In this document: positions 41,619 through 50,713 of the stretch, piece after piece
Position numbering within the stretch: position 1 is the stretch's first letter
How the letters are laid out: each line of letters opens with the position of its first letter
Source of the DNA: Marinospirillum sp035271045
Lineage (GTDB): Bacteria > Pseudomonadota > Gammaproteobacteria > Pseudomonadales > Halomonadaceae
NCBI RefSeq assembly: GCF_035271045.1
Contig: NZ_DATESC010000023.1
Span: 1-64,000 of the forward strand
Length of the DNA: 64,000 nucleotides
Direction of reading: 5' to 3'
The notes under the pieces: generated by a model
Told to the model about the DNA's origin: nothing
Seen by the model: only the letters and a program-made list of their open reading frames with translations
Databases searched by the model: none
Translations under genes and position numbers: made by a program

Positions 41619-43136
41619 TTACTGAGCAATCGCTAAACTGATAGGAAAGGACAAAGCTGCCGAAGCGTTATTAGTAATAAGTTCAGTAATCAACCAAGTA
41701 ATTAAATAAATACCGACTAATGCGCCCCCTATTCCCCAGTAAGAAAATACGGCAACTATTTGTGTTGCAAGGGTAGCCGCTAGTCCAGAACTAAGCATGA
41801 CTTGCGCGATGCCTAGCGCACAACCAATGATTAAAATTAATTCAAAAGGTGCGCGCCGGCGTAGTTCAGTGGCTGTTAAAACGCCCGTTGCCAAATAAAT
41901 CATGAGTAATATCAGTAGGGAGTCTAGCAGATTCAATACACCTGTTGCTGCGCTCATCAGTGCAGAAAAAAAGCTGACTGCAATTAAAATGGCTTTAAAG
42001 CCTGTGTACTGATCGAGCGTTACCAAACCATTAACCACCACAAAATTTCGTCCCAAGTTAGGGCGATTTTGAAATTCTGGGCCAACCGCTAACACCAATA
42101 CATCACCAGGTCTTAATGATAAGGCTTCTAACCCACCAGAAAGGTGCTGATTACCACGCTTTATAGCCACTACAGTGGCATCAAACTGACTTTGAAAACT
42201 GCGGTGTTTTATACTTTGATTAATCAGCCTTGAGGTAGGACTTAATACAACTTCAACTAGATTACGTTCACCTAAATCTGAGAGGTTTTCATCTAGCACT
42301 AACCCAGGCATCGCTTCTAGCAGGTGTACTTGACTAATATCACCCGAAAAAACCAAATGATCATTTTCTTTTAATCGCTCAGAAGACTTAAAACGAGTAA
42401 TAACTTTGCCAGCTCTAACTAGCTCAACCAAATACAACGCTTCTACTTTTGTAATACCAGCCTCTTCAAGAGTTTGTCCTACCAGCGGCGAATCAGGTAA
42501 AAGATTAAGCTCAGTAAAATAGTGTTCGGCTACTTTAGGTTTGGTAATCCCGTTATCAGGTAGCGTTTTATAGGTAATCGTCAACAGCAGTACACCTATA
42601 AAAAAGATAGGTAAACCAACCAATGTAAAATCAAAAAAACCTAAGCCGGGCAAGCCTTCTTTTCTGGCTAAACCATCAATAATCAGGTTCGTTGACGTTC
42701 CTACTAGCGTTAAGACACCCCCCAATACTGCGGCATAAGAAAGTGGAATCAGTAAACGGCTAGGCGCAATACTAGGGTTGCTTTGCACAGGCACCATTAA
42801 AGTTGCAACAACCGCTGTATTATTAGTAACCGAAGAAAGTAAGCCCGCACTGGTCATTAACTTAAACAATACAAAACGCTCTTTGCCTTTTAATAACCAA
42901 TTAGCCATTTGCTGTACAAAACGGGTTTTTTCTAATGCTAAAGAAGTCAGTAACAGCAGCAATAAACTAATCACCGACTCGTTAACAAAGTTAAGCAACA
43001 ATTGCTCTTTAGGAAGCAAACCACTGAAATAAACAATAAGCAGCGCCCCAGCAAAGGCATACAAGGGCTTTAAACGTGTAAAAATCAGTGTACCCACCAA
43101 ACTAACCAACACACCCGCTACAATAAATACGCTCAT
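41619..43136 (-). CDS. SLC13/DASS-type anion transporter with RCK_C domains, truncated by in-frame TAA
   Basis: 505 residues before the stop. TM helices at both ends flank two TrkA-C (RCK_C) regulatory domains at about 205-370. The first signature SSVTNNTAVVATLMVP and VGTSTNLIIDG are conserved. Family members carry carboxylates, sulfate or similar anions with sodium. The frame breaks at TAA (41619-41621), where relatives continue. The missing 68 residues are intact downstream in the same frame and hold the second substrate/Na+ signature, so the truncated product is probably inactive. The cause could be a recent mutation (for example CAA to TAA), a sequencing error, or read-through. It follows the nuclease gene by 8 bp. 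Confidence 0.85.
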   Translation of the reverse strand: MSVFIVAGVLVSLVGTLIFTRLKPLYAFAGALLIVYFSGLLPKEQLLLNFVNESVISLLLLLLTSLALEKTRFVQQMANWLLKGKERFVLFKLMTSAGLLSSVTNNTAVVATLMVPVQSNPSIAPSRLLIPLSYAAVLGGVLTLVGTSTNLIIDGLARKEGLPGLGFFDFTLVGLPIFFIGVLLLTITYKTLPDNGITKPKVAEHYFTELNLLPDSPLVGQTLEEAGITKVEALYLVELVRAGKVITRFKSSERLKENDHLVFSGDISQVHLLEAMPGLVLDENLSDLGERNLVEVVLSPTSRLINQSIKHRSFQSQFDATVVAIKRGNQHLSGGLEALSLRPGDVLVLAVGPEFQNRPNLGRNFVVVNGLVTLDQYTGFKAILIAVSFFSALMSAATGVLNLLDSLLILLMIYLATGVLTATELRRRAPFELILIIGCALGIAQVMLSSGLAATLATQIVAVFSYWGIGGALVGIYLITWLITELITNNASAALSFPISLAIAQ

Positions 43137-43144
43137 ATTGCTGA

Positions 43145-43990
43145 TTAAAACCTGCCTTTAGTGGTACTTACTTTTTCTAATTGCCAAGCATTTGGGGTTT
43201 TAGTGGTTTCTATTTGATCTTGTATTACTTGCGGTAAACGGTGCAAAAAGTTTAACCCTGTTGCGGTTTCTACTTCGCGCACAGTAGTTACAAATTGTGC
43301 CAATGGCTCATAGCCTTTTACGTCTTGCGGCACAACAAAAGCCAGCACTTCTAATGGACGATTGTGTGAAGGTGGAGCGATAAATATTTTATAAAATGCA
43401 TCCGGTATTTCTATAAACTTGCCCGGTATTCTTTGAATATTATCATCAAAAATAGGCCCCGTTATTACCCAAACTTCTTTTTTAAGCACGGCAAAATGAT
43501 CCATCGCTGACTGCTCCATTCTTTGCCACACGCGACGGTTTAAATTGGGGGTTTGTGGACTGATGTTAGTCATTAAAAAAGTTTTTAATTGGGCTTCTCT
43601 GCCATGCACTTTAGCAATCGCATAATTAGGCGCTAAATGGCCTCGGTCATAACCGCTGCCAGTATAATCGCCGTGTTTAACTCGCATAATGCTGCGCCAA
43701 TCCTCATCAAAACCCGAAGGACGAGCGCCACTACCACCCGCTTCTTTAGCTTCAAGGCGATAAGTCACCCACAAAGGATTCATACGAATATCAGAATAGC
43801 CCACCATAAACCCAGGGTTACGCAATACATGGTGCCAACGCTGCCAGTCTTTCCAATCTTGGGCAATGGGTAAACCTGCATAAGCATGGTATTCACGCTG
43901 CTGCACTTCTTGCCAATAGGTAAAACCACCGCCCAACATAACAACCACTAACAACCATTTAGGTAATTTTAAAAGCTTTTTTATTCTCAT
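43145..43990 (-). CDS. DNA/RNA non-specific endonuclease (NUC1 family), exported
   Basis: A 281-residue protein with an N-terminal hydrophobic segment (KWLLVVVMLGGGFTYW) that is a signal or anchor, so it acts outside the cytoplasm. The beta-beta-alpha-metal catalytic motif GYDRGHLAPNYA has the catalytic His, and TNISPQTPNLNRRVW supplies the metal-binding Asn. This family cleaves DNA and RNA without sequence preference, usually for scavenging. Its start overlaps the stop of the MBL/beta-CASP gene by one base, and the SLC13 gene follows by 8 bp, forming one operon. Confidence 0.9.
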   Translation of the reverse strand: MRIKKLLKLPKWLLVVVMLGGGFTYWQEVQQREYHAYAGLPIAQDWKDWQRWHHVLRNPGFMVGYSDIRMNPLWVTYRLEAKEAGGSGARPSGFDEDWRSIMRVKHGDYTGSGYDRGHLAPNYAIAKVHGREAQLKTFLMTNISPQTPNLNRRVWQRMEQSAMDHFAVLKKEVWVITGPIFDDNIQRIPGKFIEIPDAFYKIFIAPPSHNRPLEVLAFVVPQDVKGYEPLAQFVTTVREVETATGLNFLHRLPQVIQDQIETTKTPNAWQLEKVSTTKGRF

Positions 43991-45417
43991 TACTCTTTAA
44001 CCAAATCCTGCAATTGTCCCGTTGGGTCAAGTAAATCTAAGCGCTGTCCTACACTAGGCGCTTGGGCATGAGTGTAAGGTTTTATCGCTTCAATTAAAGC
44101 CGCTTGTGCTTCAGTTTCACCGTGAACCAAATAAAGCTTGGGCGAATCATTAAAGCAACGGTACCAGTCAATTAAACCTTGTTGGTCAGCATGGGCAGAA
44201 AAACCATTAATCGTATGCACTTTTGCCTCAACGTTAATTTCTTCACCCCAAAGTTTAATGGTTTTAGCACCATCAACAATCCTTCGACCCAAAGTATTAC
44301 GCGCTTGAAAACCAACAAAAACCAAGTGATTGCCTTTACGCCAGACATGATTTTTTAGATGATGACGAATACGTCCACCTTCACACATACCGCTGCCTGC
44401 AATAATAATGGCACCACTTTTTATAGCATTAATCGCAATGGATTCTTCAGGTGAACGGGTAATGTGCAAATTAGGCAAGCTGCCTTTTTGTTGATGCTTA
44501 GCCCACATTTCGCGGCTTTCAGCGTCATATAAATGGCTATGATGCGAATAAACTTCAGTGGCCTCTATTGCCATAGGGCTATCAAGGTAAATTTGCCAAT
44601 CACCCATTTTCCACTCTTGATAATACTTAGCAAACAAATAAAGCAACTCTTGCGTACGACCCACAGCAAAAGAAGGAATTAATAGATTGCCGCCCGACAG
44701 TCTGGCATTATCAAGCACCTCACCCATTTCTATAAAGCTTTCTTCCCAACTACGGTGACAACGCCCACCATAGGTACTTTCTAAAAGAACCACATCGGCT
44801 TCTCTGACACAAGCAGGGTTACGCAATATCGGCGCACCGGCATGGCCTAAATCGCCAGAAAAAACCACTTTTCGTGTTGCGCCGTTTTCTTCTAAAGTCA
44901 GTTGAACAATGGACGAACCCAAAATATGCCCAGCATCAAACAAAGTAACCGTAATGCCATCAGCAATTTTTAATGACTGAGCGTAGTCCATACCACGAAA
45001 ATGTTTTAACGCTTTTTCAGCATCTTGCGTTGTAAAAAGTGGCTCTAGGGCCGGTAAACCTTTGCGTTCACGTTTACGATTAAGCGTATAAGCATCGCGC
45101 TGGGCAATGTGTGCAGCATCCATAAACATAACGCGGCACATTTCTTGGCAGGCACGCTGAGTATAGATTTTGCCTTTAAAGCCTTGCTTAATCAGTAAAG
45201 GAATTCGACCGCAATGGTCTAGGTGAGAATGGCTAAGCACCACAGCATCAATGTTGCTAGGATCAAAAGGAAAGTCTTGGCGATTAGCTTCGTCCTCTTT
45301 TACCTTGCCACCGCCTTGCATAATGCCGCAATCTAACAAAATGGTTTGTCTGCCAACTTTTATTAAATGGCAAGAGCCCGTAACTTCCTGTGCAGCGCCC
45401 CAAAAGTCTATATGCAT
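43990..45417 (-). CDS. MBL-fold / beta-CASP metallo-hydrolase with RNA-specificity domain
   Basis: About 475 residues from the ATG at 45417, which has GGGG just upstream. In-frame starts farther up add 11-12 residues. Zinc motif SHSHLDHCGRIP (HxHxDH), then VFSGDLGHAG. The beta-CASP region has LLESTYGG and PSFAVGRTQELLYLF. The C-terminal RMMBL part has IEEINVEAKVHTINGF-type sequence followed by SAHADQQGL. This group contains ribonucleases of the CPSF/YSH1-like type. Its operon partner is a secreted nuclease. The RNA target is unknown. Confidence 0.92.
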   Translation of the reverse strand: MHIDFWGAAQEVTGSCHLIKVGRQTILLDCGIMQGGGKVKEDEANRQDFPFDPSNIDAVVLSHSHLDHCGRIPLLIKQGFKGKIYTQRACQEMCRVMFMDAAHIAQRDAYTLNRKRERKGLPALEPLFTTQDAEKALKHFRGMDYAQSLKIADGITVTLFDAGHILGSSIVQLTLEENGATRKVVFSGDLGHAGAPILRNPACVREADVVLLESTYGGRCHRSWEESFIEMGEVLDNARLSGGNLLIPSFAVGRTQELLYLFAKYYQEWKMGDWQIYLDSPMAIEATEVYSHHSHLYDAESREMWAKHQQKGSLPNLHITRSPEESIAINAIKSGAIIIAGSGMCEGGRIRHHLKNHVWRKGNHLVFVGFQARNTLGRRIVDGAKTIKLWGEEINVEAKVHTINGFSAHADQQGLIDWYRCFNDSPKLYLVHGETEAQAALIEAIKPYTHAQAPSVGQRLDLLDPTGQLQDLVKE

Positions 45418-45638
45418 TTGATCCCCATTATTTTTAGTAGAATACAGCATCAAAGAAGAATATTTTTATACCCTGTTTACTAGGCTAATGAAAGTATATT
45501 TATTATTGCCACTGACCTAAAATAAAAAACTAAATACCTTGCTCGATCTAGGATGGAACTTGAGCTAATAGAGAAAAATAAATCAGTAACAGCTTTTTAA
45601 TCTAAACTCTTTTGAATCCATTTTGGAGATTAACTCTT

Positions 45639-47261
45639 ATGCTGCTTCGCAATAGCCTACGCAATAAACTTATTGCTACAGCGTCGGTTTCGACCTTCCT
45701 GCTGATTTTAGTTTTAAGTTTAACCTTACTGCAAATGCACCGCGCTGAACAACGCTTTATTAAATTTCTTGACCGTGATGAAGCAGCCATGACTCAGCTA
45801 AACTCAATGTTGGCGGATGGTTTGTTAGCCGGTATATCCATTCGTAATAAGTTACTTAACCCAACTTTAAAACAGCCTCGTACCGTCACTGAAAGTGCGA
45901 TAAAGCGGGTCAACGAAAATATTATTTTATTAAAAAACGTTTATTTAGATGATGCTGCATGGCAACAACAGCTCACTCAATTAAGTGGTCTCTGGCAAAC
46001 CAATCAGCAAGCTAAATTGGATGTTTTAACCTTAATTGAACAAAACAAATTACAAGACGCTGAAGTGCATTTAGTTAAGGTAGAGCACCCAGGTTGGTTT
46101 GCTATTCGTAACCAGCTACAAGATTTAGTAAAAATTCAGCGTGATCGTTTTACTCAAACGCGTAATAAAATCATTGATCAGGGTAAAAACGACATCACCC
46201 TAGCTTTAGCTTTAGCCTTAACCAGCCTTATTATTGGTGGTTTATTATTGCTAATTATTAGCCAGCGCATGGTGATGAATTTACGCAACACAGTTGCAGC
46301 CATGAAAAATCTAGACAGTGAAAACTCTGATTTACACTACCGTTTGCCGGTAAAAAGTAGCGATGAAGTAGGTCAACTAGCCGAAACATTTAATGCCTTT
46401 ATGACCCGTTTACAACAGCTAATAAGCGATGTAACCAGTACTAGTTATAAGGTACGCGAACAGATGCGGTTGGTTTCTGAAACATCAACACGCTCATCGA
46501 ATGAAATTAGTAACCAGCGGGCTGAAACCGACCAAGTAGCAACGGCTATGACCCAAATGTCAGCATCAGTGCATCAAGTGGCTTCTCATGCCAACGAAGC
46601 AGCCGAAGCGGGTAATCGTGCCGACGTAGCAGCCAAAGAAGGTCAGCAAGTAGTTGCCAATACGATTGAAACCATCAATCAACTGGCTGAAGAAATTGGT
46701 CACAGTGCAGCAGCGGTACGTAAACTAAACGATGACAGTCAGCACGTTTCTGAAGTGTTAGAAGTCATTAACTCGGTGGCTGAACAAACTAACTTATTAG
46801 CCTTAAATGCAGCCATTGAAGCCGCGCGTGCAGGTGAACATGGGCGTGGCTTTGCCGTGGTTGCCGATGAAGTGCGCTCTTTAGCTGAACGTACCCGTAC
46901 CAGTACTCAAGAAATTCAGGCGATTATTGACCAGTGGTTAACCCAATCATTAAAAGCCGTCAAAGCAATGGAAGCTAGCCAAATTAAAGCCGATGCAACC
47001 ATTGAGCAAGCCAGCCTTGCCGACGTTGCTTTAAATGAAATTAACTTTGCGGTGCAACAAATTCACGAAATGAGTATTCAAATTGCCAACGCAGCTGAAG
47101 AGCAATCGTCGGTTGCTGAAGAGATTAGCCAACGCCTCGTTGCCATTGACCAACTAGCCAATACCAGTGCTGAATCAGCCATAGAAACGCTGAATGCGGG
47201 CGAAGCAGCACAGCAGTTATCACGCCATTTACGTGACTTGGTGGAACGCTTTAAAATCTAA
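45639..47261 (+). CDS. Methyl-accepting chemotaxis protein (4-helix-bundle sensor)
   Basis: About 540 residues from the ATG at 45639; an upstream TTG in frame is less likely. TM1 is about 11-32. A periplasmic all-helical domain (about 35-185) resembles a four-helix-bundle sensor. TM2 is about 187-210 (ALALTSLIIGGLLLLIIS), followed by HAMP and a long coiled coil with the hairpin EQTNLLALNAAIEAARAGE. No CxxCH is present, unlike the receptor at 24823-26448. The ligand is unknown. It stands alone and converges on leuA with a shared bidirectional terminator. Confidence 0.93.
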   Translation: MLLRNSLRNKLIATASVSTFLLILVLSLTLLQMHRAEQRFIKFLDRDEAAMTQLNSMLADGLLAGISIRNKLLNPTLKQPRTVTESAIKRVNENIILLKNVYLDDAAWQQQLTQLSGLWQTNQQAKLDVLTLIEQNKLQDAEVHLVKVEHPGWFAIRNQLQDLVKIQRDRFTQTRNKIIDQGKNDITLALALALTSLIIGGLLLLIISQRMVMNLRNTVAAMKNLDSENSDLHYRLPVKSSDEVGQLAETFNAFMTRLQQLISDVTSTSYKVREQMRLVSETSTRSSNEISNQRAETDQVATAMTQMSASVHQVASHANEAAEAGNRADVAAKEGQQVVANTIETINQLAEEIGHSAAAVRKLNDDSQHVSEVLEVINSVAEQTNLLALNAAIEAARAGEHGRGFAVVADEVRSLAERTRTSTQEIQAIIDQWLTQSLKAVKAMEASQIKADATIEQASLADVALNEINFAVQQIHEMSIQIANAAEEQSSVAEEISQRLVAIDQLANTSAESAIETLNAGEAAQQLSRHLRDLVERFKI

Positions 47262-47304
47262 TGCGCTTTATTCTTAGCCCGTATAAAAATAAAAAGCAGC
47301 AGTA

Positions 47305-47341
47305 AAAAAACGCCCTTAGCGATTAACTAAGGGCATTTTTT
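47305..47341. terminator. Bidirectional terminator between the chemoreceptor and leuA
   Basis: GCCCTTAG, a 7-base loop, and CTAAGGGC form a perfect 8-bp stem flanked by an A run on the left and a T run on the right. It can therefore stop transcription from both convergent genes. Confidence 0.88.
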
Positions 47342-47366
47342 AGTTTAGAGCAAGTACTAATTCGTA

Positions 47367-49037
47367 TTAAGTAACTGCTGAATTATTAGCTAAAAGCGCT
47401 GGGCTAACAGCAGCTAATAAAGCATTTAAATTAGCACTCACCGTGTCTTCACTGATTGCAACGCCTGCGTAGGTTTGCTCGCCTACTTGCACTTGTAAAT
47501 AAGTCGCAGCTTTGGCTTCACTGCCGCTTGAAAGGGCGTGTTCGCTGTATTCAGTAATGTGAACAGGGCTGCCTAGGCGTGTTTGTAAGGCTTGACTTAA
47601 CGCGTGCAAAGAACCCTTGCCCGATGCTTCTAGCGCCCACTCGTTACCTTGTTGGCGAACGACAGCGGTTAGCTGATCGCTGCCATTTCTTTCTAATTTA
47701 TAGCTAACTAACACGGCTAAATTAGCATTGTTTAAATATGCCTGCTCAAAGGTTTCCCAAATTTCGTTACGCTGCAATTCTCTTGCCGCCGCTTCAGTAC
47801 GCGCTTGTACTTTTTTAGCAAATTCTACCTGTAACCAACGCGGTAGCTGTAAGCCATAATCATTTTCTAGCACATAAGCCACGCCACCTTTACCTGACTG
47901 GCTGTTAATGCGAATCACCGCTTCATAGCTGCGCCCTAAATCTTTTGGGTCAATCGGTAAATAAGCCACATTCCAACCGGCTTCTTCTGTTTGGCAGGTT
48001 AACGATTTTTTAATCGCATCTTGATGGCTACCCGAAAAAGCCGTGTAAACCAGTTCGCCCACATAAGGATGGCGTGGATTGACTGCAATTTGGGTGCATT
48101 CTTCCACAACTTCAATAATTTCTTCAACATCCGCTAGGTTAAGCTTTGGGTCAACGCCTTGACTGTACAAATTCATGGCTAGCGTAATCACATCCATATT
48201 GCCCGTGCGTTCGCCGTTACCCATTAACGTGCCTTCCACACGGTCAGCGCCAGCCATTAAGCCTAATTCTGCTGCTGCAACGCCACAACCACGATCATTG
48301 TGAGTGTGCAAGCTAACTTCAATGCAAGAACGCTGCTGAATAGTGCGACAAAACCATTCGATTTGGTCAGCAAAAATGTTGGGGGTCGACATTTCTACCG
48401 TGGCAGGTAAGTTTAGAATGATTTTATTTTCTTGGGTTGGCTGCCATTCTTTAACGACGGCATCACAAATCTCGACGGCAAAATCCAATTCAGTGCCGGT
48501 AAAGCTTTCGGGTGAATACTCTAAACGCCACTGAGTTTCTGGGTGCTTGGCAACACGTTCTTTTACAAGGCGTACACCCGATACAGCAATGTCTACAATG
48601 GCTTGACGACTCATACGAAAGACTTGTTCACGCTGCACTTTTGAAGTCGAGTTATACACATGAACAATGGCTTGTTTAGCACCTGCCAGCGCTTCAATGG
48701 TGCGGTCAATTAAGTGTTCTCTGGCTTGGGTTAATACCTGCACAGTAACATCGTCAGGAATCATTTTTTCATCAATCAGCGCCCGTACAAAATCAAAATC
48801 AGGCTGCGATGCAGCAGGAAAACCCACTTCAATTTGTTTAAAACCAAGTTTAACCAGCAGCGTAAATAAGCGCTTTTTTTGTTCGACCGTCATAGGATCA
48901 ACCAGTGCTTGGTTGCCATCGCGTAAATCTACGCTGCACCAAATAGGCGCGTTAGTAATCATTTGGTCAGGCCACTGGCGGTCTTTTAATGGCACCGGTG
49001 GAAAAGGGCGGTATTTAGTGTGGTCAAAGGCTGACAT
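47367..49037 (-). CDS. leuA: 2-isopropylmalate synthase
   Basis: A 556-residue LeuA of the longer class that starts with a PPVPLKDRQWPDQMI leader. The TIM barrel has WCSVDLRDGNQALVDPM and SLHTHNDRGCGVAAAELGLMAGADRVEG with the metal-binding His pair. The C-terminal regulatory (leucine feedback) domain begins about residue 425. It joins acetyl-CoA and 2-ketoisovalerate, the first committed step to leucine. It is divergent from an Lrp/AsnC regulator across 192 bp, so control by that regulator is likely. No leader peptide rich in leucine was recognised. Confidence 0.95.
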   Translation of the reverse strand: MSAFDHTKYRPFPPVPLKDRQWPDQMITNAPIWCSVDLRDGNQALVDPMTVEQKKRLFTLLVKLGFKQIEVGFPAASQPDFDFVRALIDEKMIPDDVTVQVLTQAREHLIDRTIEALAGAKQAIVHVYNSTSKVQREQVFRMSRQAIVDIAVSGVRLVKERVAKHPETQWRLEYSPESFTGTELDFAVEICDAVVKEWQPTQENKIILNLPATVEMSTPNIFADQIEWFCRTIQQRSCIEVSLHTHNDRGCGVAAAELGLMAGADRVEGTLMGNGERTGNMDVITLAMNLYSQGVDPKLNLADVEEIIEVVEECTQIAVNPRHPYVGELVYTAFSGSHQDAIKKSLTCQTEEAGWNVAYLPIDPKDLGRSYEAVIRINSQSGKGGVAYVLENDYGLQLPRWLQVEFAKKVQARTEAAARELQRNEIWETFEQAYLNNANLAVLVSYKLERNGSDQLTAVVRQQGNEWALEASGKGSLHALSQALQTRLGSPVHITEYSEHALSSGSEAKAATYLQVQVGEQTYAGVAISEDTVSANLNALLAAVSPALLANNSAVT

Positions 49038-49229
49038 ACGAATTTCTCACTGCGAGTTAAAAATGAATAAATCAAGGGTCTTGTATAGAAGGTAAGTAGT
49101 TTAACCGATAGCTAGCGCTAGATAATTGCTAAGATGCTTCTAAAAAAACATATTCTGCATAAATATTGCTAAAAAATAAGTTTTTTAAGTTTATTATTGC
49201 TGAATATAAATACTTAGTGGAATAAAACC

Positions 49230-49718
49230 ATGAAAACAACCAACAATGTAAAACTTGACCGTACTGACCGACGCATTTTGGCAGCGCTGCAAAAAAACAG
49301 CAGTATCAGCAATCAAGATTTGGCTGAGTTGGTGGGTTTATCGCCCTCGCCTTGTTCACGACGGGTTAAGCAATTAGAAGACGAAGGTTATATTAGTGGC
49401 TATGTGGCACGGCTTAATCAGTCTAAATTAGGATTAAAATTAACGGCTTATATTCAAGTGGCTTTAGATCGCCACACACCTGACCGTTTTTTAGCATTCG
49501 ACCGTATCGTCAATCATTGCCCAGAAGTTGTGGAATGCTCGCTAGTGACAGGGCAATCTGCGGACTACACGTTAAAGGTAATCGTGCCTGACATGGAGAA
49601 ATTCCAAGAGTTTTTACTGAATACTTTAACGCAAATCCCCGGTGTTACCGGCGTGCATTCCAGCTTTGTGATGCGGAAAGTCGTCGATAGCACCGAGGTG
49701 TCTTTACAGCACCTATAA
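49230..49718 (+). CDS. Lrp/AsnC-family transcriptional regulator
   Basis: A 162-residue protein. The N-terminal helix-turn-helix is NQDLAELVGLSPSPCSRRVKQLEDEGYI. The C-terminal RAM domain has LKLTAYIQVAL and VTGQSADYTLKVIVPDMEKF. Such proteins sense amino acids, often leucine, and form octamers on AT-rich DNA. Divergence from leuA over an AT-rich gap (with a CTAGCGCTAG palindrome at 49112-49121) suggests it regulates leuA and itself. Its end overlaps the convergent exchanger gene by 6 bp. Confidence 0.93.
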   Translation: MKTTNNVKLDRTDRRILAALQKNSSISNQDLAELVGLSPSPCSRRVKQLEDEGYISGYVARLNQSKLGLKLTAYIQVALDRHTPDRFLAFDRIVNHCPEVVECSLVTGQSADYTLKVIVPDMEKFQEFLLNTLTQIPGVTGVHSSFVMRKVVDSTEVSLQHL

Positions 49719-50681
49719 AGCCGTCATCAGCAAATAAGTCGTGTAACCAACATAACAAGCCACTAAAAATGCACCTTCAAAGCGATTAATACGCCCTTGT
49801 GCTTTTTTATAGCCATAACCCAACACAAATAAAGCAAGTGTTAAAAATACCATCGCCATAACATCGCGCGAGAAAACCTCTGATCCAAAACTTAACGGGT
49901 GGATCGCGCCAGCAATACCCACTACAGCCAAGGTATTAAATAGGTTTGAACCTAAAATATTACCCAGCGCCATGTCATGTTCACCTTTACGTGCGGCTGC
50001 AACGGATGAAGCCAACTCGGGTAAAGAAGTACCGATAGCCACAATGGTTAGACCAATAATTAAATCGCTGATGCCAAATCCTTGAGCAATTTCTACCGCA
50101 CCCCACACCAGCAAACGCGAACTAGCCACCAGCAGCAGCAAACCAACCACCAGCCACATAACGGCTAACTTTAAAGTTAAGTCTTGACTGGCAAGCTCTT
50201 GTTCCATGTCATCGCCAAGGCCATCGCCACCTTTTTTTAGGCCACTCCAAATTGTCCAACCCATCACAAGAAAAAATACACCCAGCAATATAACAGCATC
50301 TAAACGGGTTATTTCACCATCCCACACTTGATAAGCGGCCAACAAGGTAATGCCTAGCAGTATGGGTAACTCTTTACGAATAATGCTTGAATGCACAATA
50401 ACCGGGCTTATTAATGCGGTAATACCTAAAATAAGCGCAATATTAGTAATGTTCGAGCCATAAGCATTGCCCAAAGCCAAGCCTGGATTACCTTGTGAAG
50501 CCGAGATAGCTGAAACCACCATTTCTGGTGCTGAAGTTCCAAAACCAACCACCACCATACCAATCAGTAATGGCGGTACACTAAAATAGTTCGCGGTAGC
50601 CGCAGCACCATCCACAAAACGATCAGCGCTCCACACCAGCACAGCGAGTCCTGCTAAAACGGCAAGTCCTGCTAATAACAT
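49713..50681 (-). CDS. Calcium/sodium antiporter (CaCA family, YrbG-like)
   Basis: A 322-residue membrane protein with about ten helices and two inverted alpha repeats: GFGTSAPEMVVS with GNAYGSNITNIALILG in the first, and IGTSLPELASSVAAARKGEHDMALGNILGSNLFN (in two pieces) in the second. These GTS-PE and GN-GSN motifs bind Ca2+ and Na+ in CaCA exchangers. It exports Ca2+ using the Na+ gradient. It lies 32 bp after nhaD on the same strand, so the two sodium-linked transporters probably form an operon. Confidence 0.93.
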   Translation of the reverse strand: MLLAGLAVLAGLAVLVWSADRFVDGAAATANYFSVPPLLIGMVVVGFGTSAPEMVVSAISASQGNPGLALGNAYGSNITNIALILGITALISPVIVHSSIIRKELPILLGITLLAAYQVWDGEITRLDAVILLGVFFLVMGWTIWSGLKKGGDGLGDDMEQELASQDLTLKLAVMWLVVGLLLLVASSRLLVWGAVEIAQGFGISDLIIGLTIVAIGTSLPELASSVAAARKGEHDMALGNILGSNLFNTLAVVGIAGAIHPLSFGSEVFSRDVMAMVFLTLALFVLGYGYKKAQGRINRFEGAFLVACYVGYTTYLLMTAL

Positions 50682-50713
50682 TCATTCCCCCTTACGCTTA
50701 ATGAATAAAACCA

